A DNA stretch of 64,000 nt from Devosia oryziradicis (GCF_016698645.1 NZ_CP068047.1:1957001-2021000); one strand, 5' to 3'; shown: positions 8,651-17,259, counted from the first letter of the stretch. The notes: generated from the letters alone by a model not told the origin. Numbers and translations: made by a program.

Positions 8651-8665
8651 GTAAGGCGACGTTAA
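8651..8665 (+). promoter_or_regulatory. CtrA-like box upstream of the TPR gene (GTAA-N7-TTAA)
   Basis: GTAAGGCGACGTTAA matches TTAA-N7-TTAA except for the first base, the same variant as the site in front of fliL. It lies 91 bases before the TPR gene in a 121-bp gap that follows the motE-like gene, which suggests that the TPR gene has its own CtrA-responsive promoter. Short motif, so chance occurrence is possible. Confidence 0.42.
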
Positions 8666-8755
8666 GCACGGGTCGCTAGGGTGCACGGGACTATCGTGTA
8701 ACCTATGCGTTTTATGTCCCCGGAGCCGAAGGCTGCGCCATGAGACGCTCCAAGT

Positions 8756-11700
8756 GTGTCGGGCGGGCAGAAGCCGGTGAAGACCGCGATCATCAATGGT
8801 TTGCGACGCACATGGCGCGTCGCGCTGATTGGCGCCGTGCTGGCGGCGATCAGCCTGGTTGCGCCTGCCCAGGCCGTTGAGCAGGGGCAGCTTTTCGCCA
8901 CCCAGGAAGATGGTTACGCCCGGCTGATCCTGAGCTTTCCAGGTCGCGACGACCTGCCCCAATACAAGATGCGCATCGAGAATGGTGTGCTGTCGCTCGA
9001 ATTCGATGAGCAGGTGTCGATCATCCTTCCCGATGTCGGCACCACGATGGCCGACTATCTCTCGGTGGCGCGCGTTGATCCGGACGGGAAGGGCCTTCGC
9101 CTGGGCCTGCGTTCCGCATTCAACTTCAACCGCATCGAAGCTGGCGAAAAGCTGTTCATCGACCTGATGCCTCAGACCTGGCAGGGCATGCCGCCGGCGC
9201 TGCCGCAGGACATTATCGACGAGCTGGCCGAGCGCGCTCGACTGGCCGCCATTGCCGCCGAGCGCGAGCGCAAGGCCGCCGATGTAGTCGACCTCGATCC
9301 GAAAGCCACATTGCGGGTGGGGCGCAATCCCACTTTTATGCGCCTCCAGTTCGACTGGACTGTTCCGACCACGGCCGAATATGTCCAGGAGGGAACCACC
9401 AGCCACATTGCGTTCGAATGGCCGGTCGGCGTGGACCTGCGGGACCTCACGGCCGATCTGCCGCCGGAGATCGCCACGGTCGAGAATTCGGTCACCCCTG
9501 ACGGCTCGCTGGTCACGCTTGCGCTGGCCGAGGGCGTCACTCCGAGATTTTACGAGAATTCGCCGCGTCAGTTCATTCTCGATGTCGACATTGCCGGTGT
9601 TGGCTTGCCGAGCTTCACCGCCGCCAGCTTGGTGGACGATGTCGCGCCGGACGAGCATGCTGCGGCACACGAAGATCCTGCCGACCCGCAGGTCGACAAG
9701 CTGTTCCCGCAGAATACGGCCAGCGCCATCACGCCGTTTGTCAGCGTTCTCGGCTCGACAGTCCGGGTCGTGTTTCCGTTCGAGCAGGATACGCCGGCCG
9801 CCGTGTTTCGCCGCGGCGATACGCTGTGGATGATGTTCGACAGCGTGTCGGGCATCCTGCCGCCCGAGCACTCTAACGAGCTCGACGCGCTTGCCAGCGA
9901 GTTTTCCATCGTTGCCTCGGGCGACACTCAGGTGGTGCGCGTCGATCTCTCCCAGGATCGGTTGGCTACCCTGGGGTCGGAAGGCATGGCCTGGGTGCTC
10001 TCGCTGGGCGACATCATGCTCACGCCGACCGAGCCGATCGAACTGAGCCGTCGCCGCGACATCGAGGGGAACTTCGAGGTTGTGGCCGATGTTGCCCGAC
10101 CCGCCCGTGTGCACGAATTCCGGGATCCGATGGTCGGGGACCTGCTCAAGGTGGTCACGGCCTATCCGCCGGCACGCGGGGTTACCCGGACGCTGGACTA
10201 TGTCGACTTCTCGGCGCTGCGCAGTGTGCATGGCCTGGTCATCAAGCCCGAAACGCCCGAACTCGATCTGGCCATCGAGAACGACCTGGCCGTCATGTCG
10301 ACTTCGGGTGGCCTGACCGTGTCGGCCATCGATACGCCGCGTACGCTGGGCAACGGTATTACCGAAAGCCTGCGCGGCAGCTATGTCGACCTGGCGAGCC
10401 TGGAAGAGAAGGACTATGGCGCCTTCGCTGCGCATATCGAGGACCTTCTGGCCAAGGCGGCTGGTGGCGAGGGTCGGGACCGTGACGTGGCCCGCCTCGA
10501 CCTGGCGCAGTATTATGTCGCCAATCGCTTTGCCCACGAGGCACTCGGCGTGCTCAAGGTGCTTGAGGCCGACCTGAAGGCGGAAGACCTCACCCGCAAG
10601 GTGCGCATCACCAAGGCCATAGCCGAGACGCTGGCGTCGCGTCCTGCCGACGCGCTGCGCATTCTCAACGCCTCCTCGGTCGGCCAGGAACTCGATGCGC
10701 TGTTGTGGCGCACCATTGCCCGGGCCGATGCCTACGATTTCAAGGGCGCCAGCTCCGACGCAAACGAGGCCACCGGCATCGTCGAGAACTATCCAGTCTG
10801 GGTCCGCAACAAATTCTACTTCGCGGCCTTGCGCTCGGCGGTGGAAACCAACGACCTGCCGCGGGCGGAGCGCTTCCTCGACGACATCGATTTTGCCAGC
10901 CTCGATCCGGAGGAATCGAGCCTCTATCACCTGCTGTCCGGCCGGATTGATGAAGGCCACGACCGTATTTCGGAGGCCCTCGATACCTATGGCCAGGTGA
11001 TCGCCGCCGATATCCGGCCGACCCGCGCCGAGGCCATCTACCGTACGCTGCGCCTGCTGGACGAGCAGGGCAAGCTGGACCTCGCCAAGGCTGCCCACAC
11101 GCTGTCGGCCGAAGCCTTGCTGTGGCGTGGCAATGCGCTCGAGGCGGACATGCAGACCATGCTGGCCGACTTCTACTTCCGCGCTGGGGACTACCGCAGC
11201 GGTTTCGAGACGGTGCGGCAGGCGGTCGCCAATTACCCTGAGAGCCCCCCGGTCAACGCGATGCGCGATGAAGCGCAGCGGATGTTCAGCGAACTGTTCT
11301 TGAACGGCGCCGCCGACTCGCTCGGGCCAATCGATGCGCTCAGCCTGTTTTACGATTTCCGCCAGCTCACGCCGCCTGGATCGCGTGGTGACGAGATGAT
11401 CCGCAACCTGGCGCGCCGCCTGGTGCGGATGGACCTGCTGCCGCAGGCTGCCGAACTGCTCGAATATCAGCTCGACAACCGCCTGACCGGGGTGGCCCGT
11501 ACGCAGATCGCGGCTGACCTTGCCATCATCTACCTTGCCGACCGCAAGCCGCAGGAAGCGTTGCGCGTGCTCAATACCACCCGTCTGCCCGACCTGCCGG
11601 AGACCCTGCTGCGCCAGCGGCGTGTACTGGAGGCGCGCGCCATGATCGACGGCGGCCGCGACCAGCTGGCGCTTGACCTGTTACGTGACATGGATGGACA

Positions 11701-12124
11701 GGATGTGACGCTGCTGCGCATCGACGCGCACTGGAAGGCCAAGCGTTACGAGCAGGCCAGCGAGATGCTGGAAGCCCTTTATGCCGGCCAGCCCGGCGGA
11801 GCGCCGCTCGACCAGCCGACGCGCATGGGATTGATCAAGGCCGCTGTCGGCTTTGCCCTGGCCGGCGACAGCTTCGGCCTCTCGCGCCTGCGGTCCAAGT
11901 TCGGCGACGCCATGGTGGTTACGCCCGAATGGCCGATCTTCGACCTGGTGACCGGGCAGGTTGCCGTCACCAGCCTTGAATTCAAGGCCGTGGCCAACCA
12001 GGTCGCCGATGTCGGTGGCATCAACGCCTTCCTGACCTCATACCGCGACACCTATGCCGGCGAAGGTGCCCTGGCGCCACTCACGGCGACCGAGCCCAGT
12101 GCGGGAATGGCCAGCGCGCAGTAG
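8756..12124 (+). CDS. Large exported TPR-repeat protein of the flagellar cluster
   Basis: 1122-residue protein. A signal peptide ends near AQA at about residue 40 (RVALIGAVLAAISLVAPAQA). The N-terminal part (YARLILSFPGRD, then LSLEFDEQ and LFIDLMP) resembles AMIN-type beta domains that bind cell-wall components, with a second similar segment around residues 185-280; the second half, from about residue 550, is helical and repeat-rich in TPR style (ALGVLKVLEADLKAEDL, DRISEALDTYGQVIAADIRP, AAELLEYQLDNRLTG). The start is GTG at 8756; another GTG at 8777 also leaves a good signal peptide. It sits after the motE-like gene and ends with zero bases between its stop and that of convergent fliP. A periplasmic scaffold for the motor is plausible but unproven. 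Confidence 0.8.
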   Translation: MSGGQKPVKTAIINGLRRTWRVALIGAVLAAISLVAPAQAVEQGQLFATQEDGYARLILSFPGRDDLPQYKMRIENGVLSLEFDEQVSIILPDVGTTMADYLSVARVDPDGKGLRLGLRSAFNFNRIEAGEKLFIDLMPQTWQGMPPALPQDIIDELAERARLAAIAAERERKAADVVDLDPKATLRVGRNPTFMRLQFDWTVPTTAEYVQEGTTSHIAFEWPVGVDLRDLTADLPPEIATVENSVTPDGSLVTLALAEGVTPRFYENSPRQFILDVDIAGVGLPSFTAASLVDDVAPDEHAAAHEDPADPQVDKLFPQNTASAITPFVSVLGSTVRVVFPFEQDTPAAVFRRGDTLWMMFDSVSGILPPEHSNELDALASEFSIVASGDTQVVRVDLSQDRLATLGSEGMAWVLSLGDIMLTPTEPIELSRRRDIEGNFEVVADVARPARVHEFRDPMVGDLLKVVTAYPPARGVTRTLDYVDFSALRSVHGLVIKPETPELDLAIENDLAVMSTSGGLTVSAIDTPRTLGNGITESLRGSYVDLASLEEKDYGAFAAHIEDLLAKAAGGEGRDRDVARLDLAQYYVANRFAHEALGVLKVLEADLKAEDLTRKVRITKAIAETLASRPADALRILNASSVGQELDALLWRTIARADAYDFKGASSDANEATGIVENYPVWVRNKFYFAALRSAVETNDLPRAERFLDDIDFASLDPEESSLYHLLSGRIDEGHDRISEALDTYGQVIAADIRPTRAEAIYRTLRLLDEQGKLDLAKAAHTLSAEALLWRGNALEADMQTMLADFYFRAGDYRSGFETVRQAVANYPESPPVNAMRDEAQRMFSELFLNGAADSLGPIDALSLFYDFRQLTPPGSRGDEMIRNLARRLVRMDLLPQAAELLEYQLDNRLTGVARTQIAADLAIIYLADRKPQEALRVLNTTRLPDLPETLLRQRRVLEARAMIDGGRDQLALDLLRDMDGQDVTLLRIDAHWKAKRYEQASEMLEALYAGQPGGAPLDQPTRMGLIKAAVGFALAGDSFGLSRLRSKFGDAMVVTPEWPIFDLVTGQVAVTSLEFKAVANQVADVGGINAFLTSYRDTYAGEGALAPLTATEPSAGMASAQ

Positions 12125-12925
12125 CTATCCGCCGCCGCCACCAACAAAGCTGCGGACAAGCGAGCCGGCGACCAGGTACCAGCCGTCGACGAGCACAAAG
12201 AAAATCAGCTTGAACGGCAGCGAGATCACCACCGGTGGCAGCATCATCATGCCCATGCTCATCAGCACCGAGGCGACGACCATGTCGATGACCACGAAGG
12301 GCAGAAACAGCAGGAAGCCAATCTCGAAGGCGCGGCGCAGCTCCGATATCATGAAGGCCGGGATCAGCAGCTGCAGGGGGATTGCCTCCGGGTCCTCGGG
12401 AATGGGTGCATCCGTCAGGTCGTAGAACAGTCCGAGATCCTGCTCCCGCACATTGGCGCGCATGAACTCGTGCAGCGGTGCGCTGCCCAGTTCGAATGCC
12501 TCGGCAATCTCGATGTCCCCCGCCAGCAGCGGCGCGATGCCTTGGTCGTAGCTCTGTTGCAGCGTCGGCTGCATCACGAAGATGGTCAGGAACAAGGCCA
12601 GCGACACCATGACCGAGTTGGGCGGCGCGGTCTGGAGGCCGATGGCGGTGCGCAACAGCGAGAGCACCACCACGATACGTGTGAAGCTGGTCACCATCAC
12701 CAGGATGGAGGGCGCCAGAGACAGCAGGGTGATCAGGCCGATGAGCTGGACAGCACGCTCGGTCAGCGTGGTGTCGTCGCCGAAGTCGATCGATATGTCC
12801 TGGCCCAGCGCGACGGCGGGGAGGAGGGCAACCAGGGCAAAGGCAATCAGGCCGACATAGGGTGCGACCCGCCGCAGCGGCGGGGGCGCCTCAGTTCCGG
12901 TTTGCCTCGTTGGTATCCTCGACAA
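12125..12925 (-). CDS. fliP: Flagellar type III export gate protein FliP
   Basis: Core subunit of the FliP-FliQ-FliR export gate in the inner membrane. 266 residues: an N-terminal cleavable hydrophobic segment (LIAFALVALLPAVALGQ), then four membrane helices with the signatures LLSLAPSILVMVTSFTRIVVVLSLLR, SLALFLTIFVMQP, AFMISELRRAFEIGFLLFLPF and the MVVASVLMSMGMMMLPPVVISLPFKL end. The start is TTG at 12925, with AAGG eight bases upstream, and overlaps the end of fliO by 35 bases; no ATG or GTG is available nearby. Separated here from fliQ and fliR, which are in the plus-strand block. Confidence 0.95.
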   Translation of the reverse strand: MSRIPTRQTGTEAPPPLRRVAPYVGLIAFALVALLPAVALGQDISIDFGDDTTLTERAVQLIGLITLLSLAPSILVMVTSFTRIVVVLSLLRTAIGLQTAPPNSVMVSLALFLTIFVMQPTLQQSYDQGIAPLLAGDIEIAEAFELGSAPLHEFMRANVREQDLGLFYDLTDAPIPEDPEAIPLQLLIPAFMISELRRAFEIGFLLFLPFVVIDMVVASVLMSMGMMMLPPVVISLPFKLIFFVLVDGWYLVAGSLVRSFVGGGGG

Positions 12926-13577
12926 GGTCGGTGCCTTCTACGTCACGCCGCGCCGTTTCCTCTTTAGCTGAGTCGGACGCGGCCACGACGGGAGCTGGAG
13001 AGTTTTCGGGGGAAACCGGCATTTCCGTTTCGCTGACCGGGCGGAGCAGTCCTGTATGGCGCAGCGACAGATGGGCGCGCTTGTTGGTGGGCAGTCCGAG
13101 CTCACGCAACTGTTCGATGGCGGTGGTCGGCGCGGCGCTTGCGGCTGCTCGCGGTGCGGCCGTCGCAGCGGCCGGCGCGGCCGGGGCCGGAGCGACAACG
13201 GCGCTTGGCTGTGCCTTGGCCGGCGCCGGCTTGCGGCCCGCGACCATGGGGATCGGACGCCGCTGCGGCTGCGCCGCGGCGGCTTCCTCTATGGCGATAC
13301 CGGCTTCCACCACGATGTCCTGCGTTCCGCCCACCAGGATCAGGTGCTCGACATCGTCCCGCCGGATGATCAGCAATTGCCGCTTGGGGTCAAGCGCGAG
13401 CGAGTCCACCACCGCCAGGCGCCGGTTGCGGCCGCGCACCGCGTTTCCGGACGCGCTGAACACCAGCTTGAGCAGCCACAGGACCAGCAGGATGGCGACG
13501 ATAACGGCGCCCAGCGCGAAGAGTGCGGTGAGCAGGGTGCTGCCGGAGCCGCCGAAGAGGCTGGTGATGAACTGCAT
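12891..13577 (-). CDS. fliO: FliO-like flagellar export protein
   Basis: 228-residue single-pass membrane protein. A transmembrane helix near residues 14-38 (LLTALFALGAVIVAILLVLWLLKL) precedes the FliO cytoplasmic domain with RRLAVVDSLALDPKRQLLIIRRDDVEHLILVGG. A long Ala/Pro-rich tail follows, which is common in alphaproteobacterial FliO. FliO assists FliP assembly in the export gate. The frame could start at TTG 13589, but the ATG at 13577 has GGAG six bases upstream and is preferred. It leads the fliO-fliP operon and is divergent from flgB. Confidence 0.9.
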   Translation of the reverse strand: MQFITSLFGGSGSTLLTALFALGAVIVAILLVLWLLKLVFSASGNAVRGRNRRLAVVDSLALDPKRQLLIIRRDDVEHLILVGGTQDIVVEAGIAIEEAAAAQPQRRPIPMVAGRKPAPAKAQPSAVVAPAPAAPAAATAAPRAAASAAPTTAIEQLRELGLPTNKRAHLSLRHTGLLRPVSETEMPVSPENSPAPVVAASDSAKEETARRDVEGTDLVEDTNEANRN

Positions 13578-13683
13578 GAAGGTCTCCAATTCGCGGCCCG
13601 CCCGAATCCGGGCGGCATATATTGCCTATCACATAAGGCAAATGTGCAGAATGCGAGGCCACAATCGGCGTAGCGACCCCGGG

Positions 13684-13698
13684 TTAACGCTTGATTAA
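13684..13698 (+). promoter_or_regulatory. Consensus CtrA box in the fliO / flgB divergent promoter region
   Basis: TTAACGCTTGATTAA is an exact TTAA-N7-TTAA, the CtrA binding consensus, and is embedded in the larger dyad GGTTAA-N7-TTAACC. It lies 60 bases before flgB and 107 bases before fliO, so one bound regulator could serve both operons. CtrA control of early flagellar operons is established in Caulobacter; for this organism it is inferred. Confidence 0.68.
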
Positions 13699-13757
13699 CC
13701 ATAGACCGGCAAGATTTGCCCATCGGGTCGCCAGGGACTCGCGGGGGATTTCGGCCA

Positions 13758-14165
13758 ATGGGCCTGATGAACATGTCGGTCTTTACGGCGCTCACCGACA
13801 AGATGCGCTGGCACCAGGCGCGTCAAGGGCTGCTGGCCGAAAACGTCGCCAATGCCGAAACGCCCGGCTATCGCGGGCGCGACCTGGCACAATACGACTT
13901 CGACGACCGCAGGGCCGGTTTTTCGTCGGCCACCATCACCACCTCGGCGACGCAACCCATGCACTTTTCGGTGTCGAGCGCCGAAGGGAGCGTTTTCGAT
14001 GCGCAGCGCATGGCCAATTTCGAGATCACGCCGGAAGGCAACGGCGTGACGCTGGAAGACGAGATGATGAAGGTGACCACCAACATGATGGACTATCAGG
14101 CGGCCACCAGCCTCTATCAGAAATCGATCAAGATCCTTCGCACGGCAATGGGCCGGCAGGCCTAG
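13758..14165 (+). CDS. flgB: Flagellar proximal rod protein FlgB
   Basis: 135-residue rod subunit adjoining FliE. It has the rod-protein N-terminus (ALTDKMRWHQARQGLLAENVANAETPGYRGRDL) and the short C-terminal helix (MMKVTTNMMDYQAATSLYQKSIKILRTAMG) typical of FlgB. The ATG at 13758 gives MGLMNMSVF; 13767 and 13773 are later alternatives. It leads the flgB-flgC-fliE-fliQ-fliR-flhB block, a common alphaproteobacterial order, behind a consensus CtrA box. Confidence 0.95.
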   Translation: MGLMNMSVFTALTDKMRWHQARQGLLAENVANAETPGYRGRDLAQYDFDDRRAGFSSATITTSATQPMHFSVSSAEGSVFDAQRMANFEITPEGNGVTLEDEMMKVTTNMMDYQAATSLYQKSIKILRTAMGRQA

Positions 14166-14177
14166 GAGTAACGCGGC

Positions 14178-14588
14178 ATGGACTTCAATTCGTCGCTTCG
14201 GATCGCCGCCACCGGTCTGCACGCGCAGACGGCGCGTATGCGCGTCATCGCGGAAAACCTCGCCAACGTGGACTCCGCCGGCAAGGCGCCGGGGGAGGAG
14301 CCCTATCGCAGGCGCATTCCCACCTTCGAGTCGGCGTTCGACCCCGATGTCGGCGGCAAGATCGTCGAAGTGGGGAACTTGGCCTATGACATGAGCGCCT
14401 TCACCTCGCGCTACGAGCCAGGCCATCCGGCCGCCGATGCGCGCGGCTACGTGCAGTATCCCAACGTCAATCCGCTGATCGAGACGATGGACATGCGCGA
14501 GGCTCAGCGCACCTACGAAGCCAACCTCAACGTCGTCACCGTCACGCGGCAGATGCTCGGGCGCACGCTCGACATCCTGCGCGGCTAG
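14178..14588 (+). CDS. flgC: Flagellar proximal rod protein FlgC
   Basis: 136-residue rod subunit that stacks with FlgB and FlgF. Signatures: MDFNSSLRIAATGLHAQTARMRVIAENLANVDS at the start, the short central region with YRRRIPTFESAFDP, and the C-terminal VNPLIETMDMREAQRTYEANLNV. Length is typical. It begins 12 bases after flgB with an AGGAG motif in the gap. Confidence 0.96.
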   Translation: MDFNSSLRIAATGLHAQTARMRVIAENLANVDSAGKAPGEEPYRRRIPTFESAFDPDVGGKIVEVGNLAYDMSAFTSRYEPGHPAADARGYVQYPNVNPLIETMDMREAQRTYEANLNVVTVTRQMLGRTLDILRG

Positions 14589-14599
14589 GAATCCAGTAG

Positions 14600-14938
14600 A
14601 TGGCCATCAATACCCCGTTCAACGCTGCCACCGCGGCCTACAGCAATGCCAGCAGGCTGATCAACCAGGCGGCCAAGCCGAATACCGATCTCACCGCCCT
14701 CGCCAATCCGCCGGGCAAGGGCAACAACTTTGCCGAAATCCTGGCCCAGCAGGTGCAGGGCGTAGTCGATGCCGGCAAGGCCAGCGACGCCATGGCCGTC
14801 GACATGGTCAACGGCAAGGCCAATATCGTGGACATGGTCACCGCCCTCAGCGAGACCGAGATGGCGATCGAGAGCATGGTCACCGTGCGCGATCGCGTGA
14901 TCTCGGCCTATGAGGAAATCATGCGGATGCCGATCTAG
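14600..14938 (+). CDS. fliE: Flagellar MS-ring/rod junction protein FliE
   Basis: 112-residue protein that links the FliF ring to the proximal rod and opens the export channel. The C-terminal half carries the FliE pattern: FAEILAQQVQGVVDAGKASDAM, VDMVTALSETEMAIESMVTVRDRVISAYEEIMRMPI. The N-terminal 45 residues are polar and Ala/Asn-rich as usual. Placed 11 bases after flgC in the same operon. Confidence 0.94.
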   Translation: MAINTPFNAATAAYSNASRLINQAAKPNTDLTALANPPGKGNNFAEILAQQVQGVVDAGKASDAMAVDMVNGKANIVDMVTALSETEMAIESMVTVRDRVISAYEEIMRMPI

Positions 14939-14992
14939 CCGCGGCGGGCGTAGAATGACCAGCGGGCGGCGATTCGCCCGGCAGGAACGACC

Positions 14993-15259
14993 ATGACTGG
15001 CGCAGAAGTGCTCGACATAGCCGGTGACGGCATCTGGACGCTGATCATCGTATCGGCGCCGATGATGCTGGTGGGCCTGGTGGTCGGCGTCATCATCGCT
15101 TTGTTCCAGGCGCTGACGCAGATCCAGGAACAGACCCTGGTCTTCGTGCCCAAGATCATCGCCATCTTCATCACCATGCTGCTGACGCTGCCGTTCCTGG
15201 GCGCCACCATGGGCGGCTACATGAACCGGGTGGTCGATATGATCATCGTGGGCGGCTGA
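14993..15259 (+). CDS. fliQ: Flagellar export gate protein FliQ
   Basis: 88-residue protein with two membrane helices, one of the three gate components. Recognisable segments are EVLDIAGDGIWTLIIVSAPMMLVGLVVGVIIALFQALTQIQEQTLVFVPKI, the near-invariant FliQ motif, and a second helix ending LPFLGATMGGYM. Length is exactly the family norm. fliR follows after two bases with a GTG start, so the two are coupled. Confidence 0.97.
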   Translation: MTGAEVLDIAGDGIWTLIIVSAPMMLVGLVVGVIIALFQALTQIQEQTLVFVPKIIAIFITMLLTLPFLGATMGGYMNRVVDMIIVGG

Positions 15260-15261
15260 CG

Positions 15262-16029
15262 GTGACCATCGGGCTCGACTGGCTGCCCAATACGGCCTTC
15301 CTCTACCTCCTCATGTTCACGAGGATCGGCGCGATCCTCATGCTCATGCCCGCCCTGGGCGAGGACATGATTCCGATGCGCATGCGGCTGAGCTTCGCGC
15401 TGGCCTTCACCCTGGTGGTCTATCCGCTGCTCTCGCCCTCGTTTCCGGCCATGCCGGAGAACGTCATGGCCATCTTCGGCCTCATTTTCCATGAGCTGGC
15501 GATCGGCATCATGCTGGGGGCGATCGTGCGCATTACCGTGATGGCGACACAGGTCGCCGGCGCGATCATCGCCTTCCAGACCGGCCTTTCCAGCGCCATG
15601 GCAGCCGATCCGACCCAGGTAGGCGTTCAGGGTGCCGTGTTCGGCAGTTTCCTGAGCTTTCTGGGCATGGTGCTGATCTTCGCGACGGACCTGCATCACG
15701 TGGCGCTCGCTGCCACCTATGACAGCTACATGGTCTTCCCGCTCGATGCGCCGCTGATGTTCGACGATGCGGCGCAGATGGCGATCCGCACGGTGGCCAG
15801 CGCCTTCAGCATCGGCATCCAGATGTCCGCGCCATTCATCGTCTTCGGCCTCGTCTTTAATCTGGGCGCCGGCATCCTGGCTCGCCTGATGCCGGCCTTG
15901 CAGGTCTATTTCCTGCTCATGCCGGCCAACATCTTCATCGGGCTCGGGCTGTTCGCCATGCTGCTCACCATGATGATGGGCTGGTACCTGAGCCATTTCG
16001 AGGCTCACCTGGCGATGTGGAGGGGCTAG
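15262..16029 (+). CDS. fliR: Flagellar export gate protein FliR
   Basis: 255-residue membrane protein of the export gate with six predicted helices. Signatures include LLMFTRIGAILMLMPALGEDMIPMRMRLSFALA, ELAIGIMLGAIVRITVMATQVAGAIIAFQTGL and the late LNLGAGILARLMPALQVYFLLMPANIFIGL. The start is GTG two bases after the fliQ stop. Its usual tight junction to flhB is broken here by a 144-bp palindromic element. Confidence 0.96.
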   Translation: MTIGLDWLPNTAFLYLLMFTRIGAILMLMPALGEDMIPMRMRLSFALAFTLVVYPLLSPSFPAMPENVMAIFGLIFHELAIGIMLGAIVRITVMATQVAGAIIAFQTGLSSAMAADPTQVGVQGAVFGSFLSFLGMVLIFATDLHHVALAATYDSYMVFPLDAPLMFDDAAQMAIRTVASAFSIGIQMSAPFIVFGLVFNLGAGILARLMPALQVYFLLMPANIFIGLGLFAMLLTMMMGWYLSHFEAHLAMWRG

Positions 16030-16031
16030 AA

Positions 16032-16175
16032 AGAATGTCCCAATATCCCCGTCAGGACGAGGCGAGAGCGGCGGTTTGCGAGAACCGGCGCGCAGCGTGC
16101 GTTTTGCACGTGAGCACCGGAAGCGGAGCAAATCGCTGCCCGCAGGCCGTCATCACGGGGATTGTGGGGCATTCT
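16032..16175. repeat. 144-bp near-perfect palindrome between fliR and flhB
   Basis: The whole fliR-flhB gap is one imperfect inverted repeat. The outer ends match in 18 of 21 positions (AGAATGTCCCAATATCCCCG on the left against AGAATGCCCCACAATCCCCG from the right end read in reverse). The arms stay complementary to the centre, where CGTGC-GTTTT-GCACG (16096-16110) forms the loop; CCGG blocks face each other on each side. No open reading frame is inside. It looks like a non-autonomous mobile palindromic element (MITE-like or REP-type) that now supplies the flhB ribosome-binding region on its right arm. Confidence 0.8.
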
Positions 16176-16176
16176 G

Positions 16177-17259
16177 ATGTCTGACGAGGCCCCGGAGAAC
16201 GACGCCAAAACAGAAGACCCTTCCCAAAAGAAGCTCGAGGACGCCCACAAGAAGGGTGATGTCGCCAAGAGCCAGGAAGTGGTCACCTGGTTCATGCTGC
16301 TCGGCTCGGCCGCCGTCTTTTCCATGATGGCGCCCGGCATGGCCACCAACCTGGCCGAGTCCCTCAAGATCCTGCTGATGAATGCCGACCGGTTCGACCT
16401 GGACGGCGCGGGCTTTGGCGCCTTCTTCAACAACCTCGCGCTGGCGCTGCTCGGCACCGTGCTTGTGCCATTGGTTGTGCTGTCGAGCTGCGCCATCGTC
16501 GCCAATCTCATCCAGCATCGCCCGCTGCTGTCGACCGAACCGATCACCCCGAAATTCTCCAAGATCTCGCCATTGGCCGGGGCCAAGCGGCTGTTTTCGG
16601 CCGACTCGCTGGTGAATTTCGGCAAGGGCCTGCTCAAGATCGGCATTGTCGGCGCCGTCGTGGTGATGACGGTCTGGCCCGAGCGTGACCGGCTCGACAC
16701 CATGATGACGGCCGACCCGATCATCATCCTGGCCGACTTCCAGGAAATCGGCATCAAGATCTTCACCGCGGTGCTGATGATCGTGACGCTGATTGCCGCG
16801 GTGGACTATTTCTATGTCCGCCAGAAATGGTGGAAGCGGCTGATGATGACGGTTCAGGAAACCCGCGACGAATACAAGCAGATGGAGGGCGACCCTCACA
16901 TCAAGGGCAAGCTCCGCCAGTTGCGCCAGGAGCGTTCGCGCAAGCGCATGATGGCCGCTGTGCCCGACGCGACCGTCGTCATCACCAACCCGACCCACTT
17001 TGCCGTCGCGCTCAAATACGACAAGGGGATGAGTGCGCCCAAATGCGTGGCCAAGGGTGCCGATGCCGTGGCCTTCCGCATCCGCGAACTTGCCAGGGAA
17101 CACGACGTCCCGATCGTCGAGAACCCGCCGCTCGCCCGCGCGCTGTTCGCCAGCGTGGAGGTGGACGACTCCATCCCCAACGAGCATTTCAAGGCCGTCG
17201 CCGAAGTCATCGGCTTCGTCATGCGCCTCAAGCGCGGGGCAGGCTGGAAGGCGGGGTAA
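16177..17259 (+). CDS. flhB: Flagellar export switch protein FlhB
   Basis: Inner-membrane export component that switches substrate specificity from hook to filament. 360 residues: charged N-terminus (EKTEDPSQKKLEDAHKKGDV type), four membrane helices, then the cytoplasmic domain with the autocleavage motif NPTH at 271-274 and the end segment VPIVENPPLARALFASVEVDDSIPNEHFKAVAEVIGFV. The ATG at 16177 lies just past the palindromic element, and a GGGG stretch in the element serves as the Shine-Dalgarno. Last flagellar gene of the block. Confidence 0.97.
   Translation: MSDEAPENDAKTEDPSQKKLEDAHKKGDVAKSQEVVTWFMLLGSAAVFSMMAPGMATNLAESLKILLMNADRFDLDGAGFGAFFNNLALALLGTVLVPLVVLSSCAIVANLIQHRPLLSTEPITPKFSKISPLAGAKRLFSADSLVNFGKGLLKIGIVGAVVVMTVWPERDRLDTMMTADPIIILADFQEIGIKIFTAVLMIVTLIAAVDYFYVRQKWWKRLMMTVQETRDEYKQMEGDPHIKGKLRQLRQERSRKRMMAAVPDATVVITNPTHFAVALKYDKGMSAPKCVAKGADAVAFRIRELAREHDVPIVENPPLARALFASVEVDDSIPNEHFKAVAEVIGFVMRLKRGAGWKAG

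Noticed and set aside
8639..11098. Long open frame on the minus strand (over 800 codons)
   Set aside because: It is antisense to the TPR gene, is rich in Arg/Gly/His/Asp as reverse frames of GC-rich genes are, and has no Shine-Dalgarno, motifs or hydrophobic pattern.
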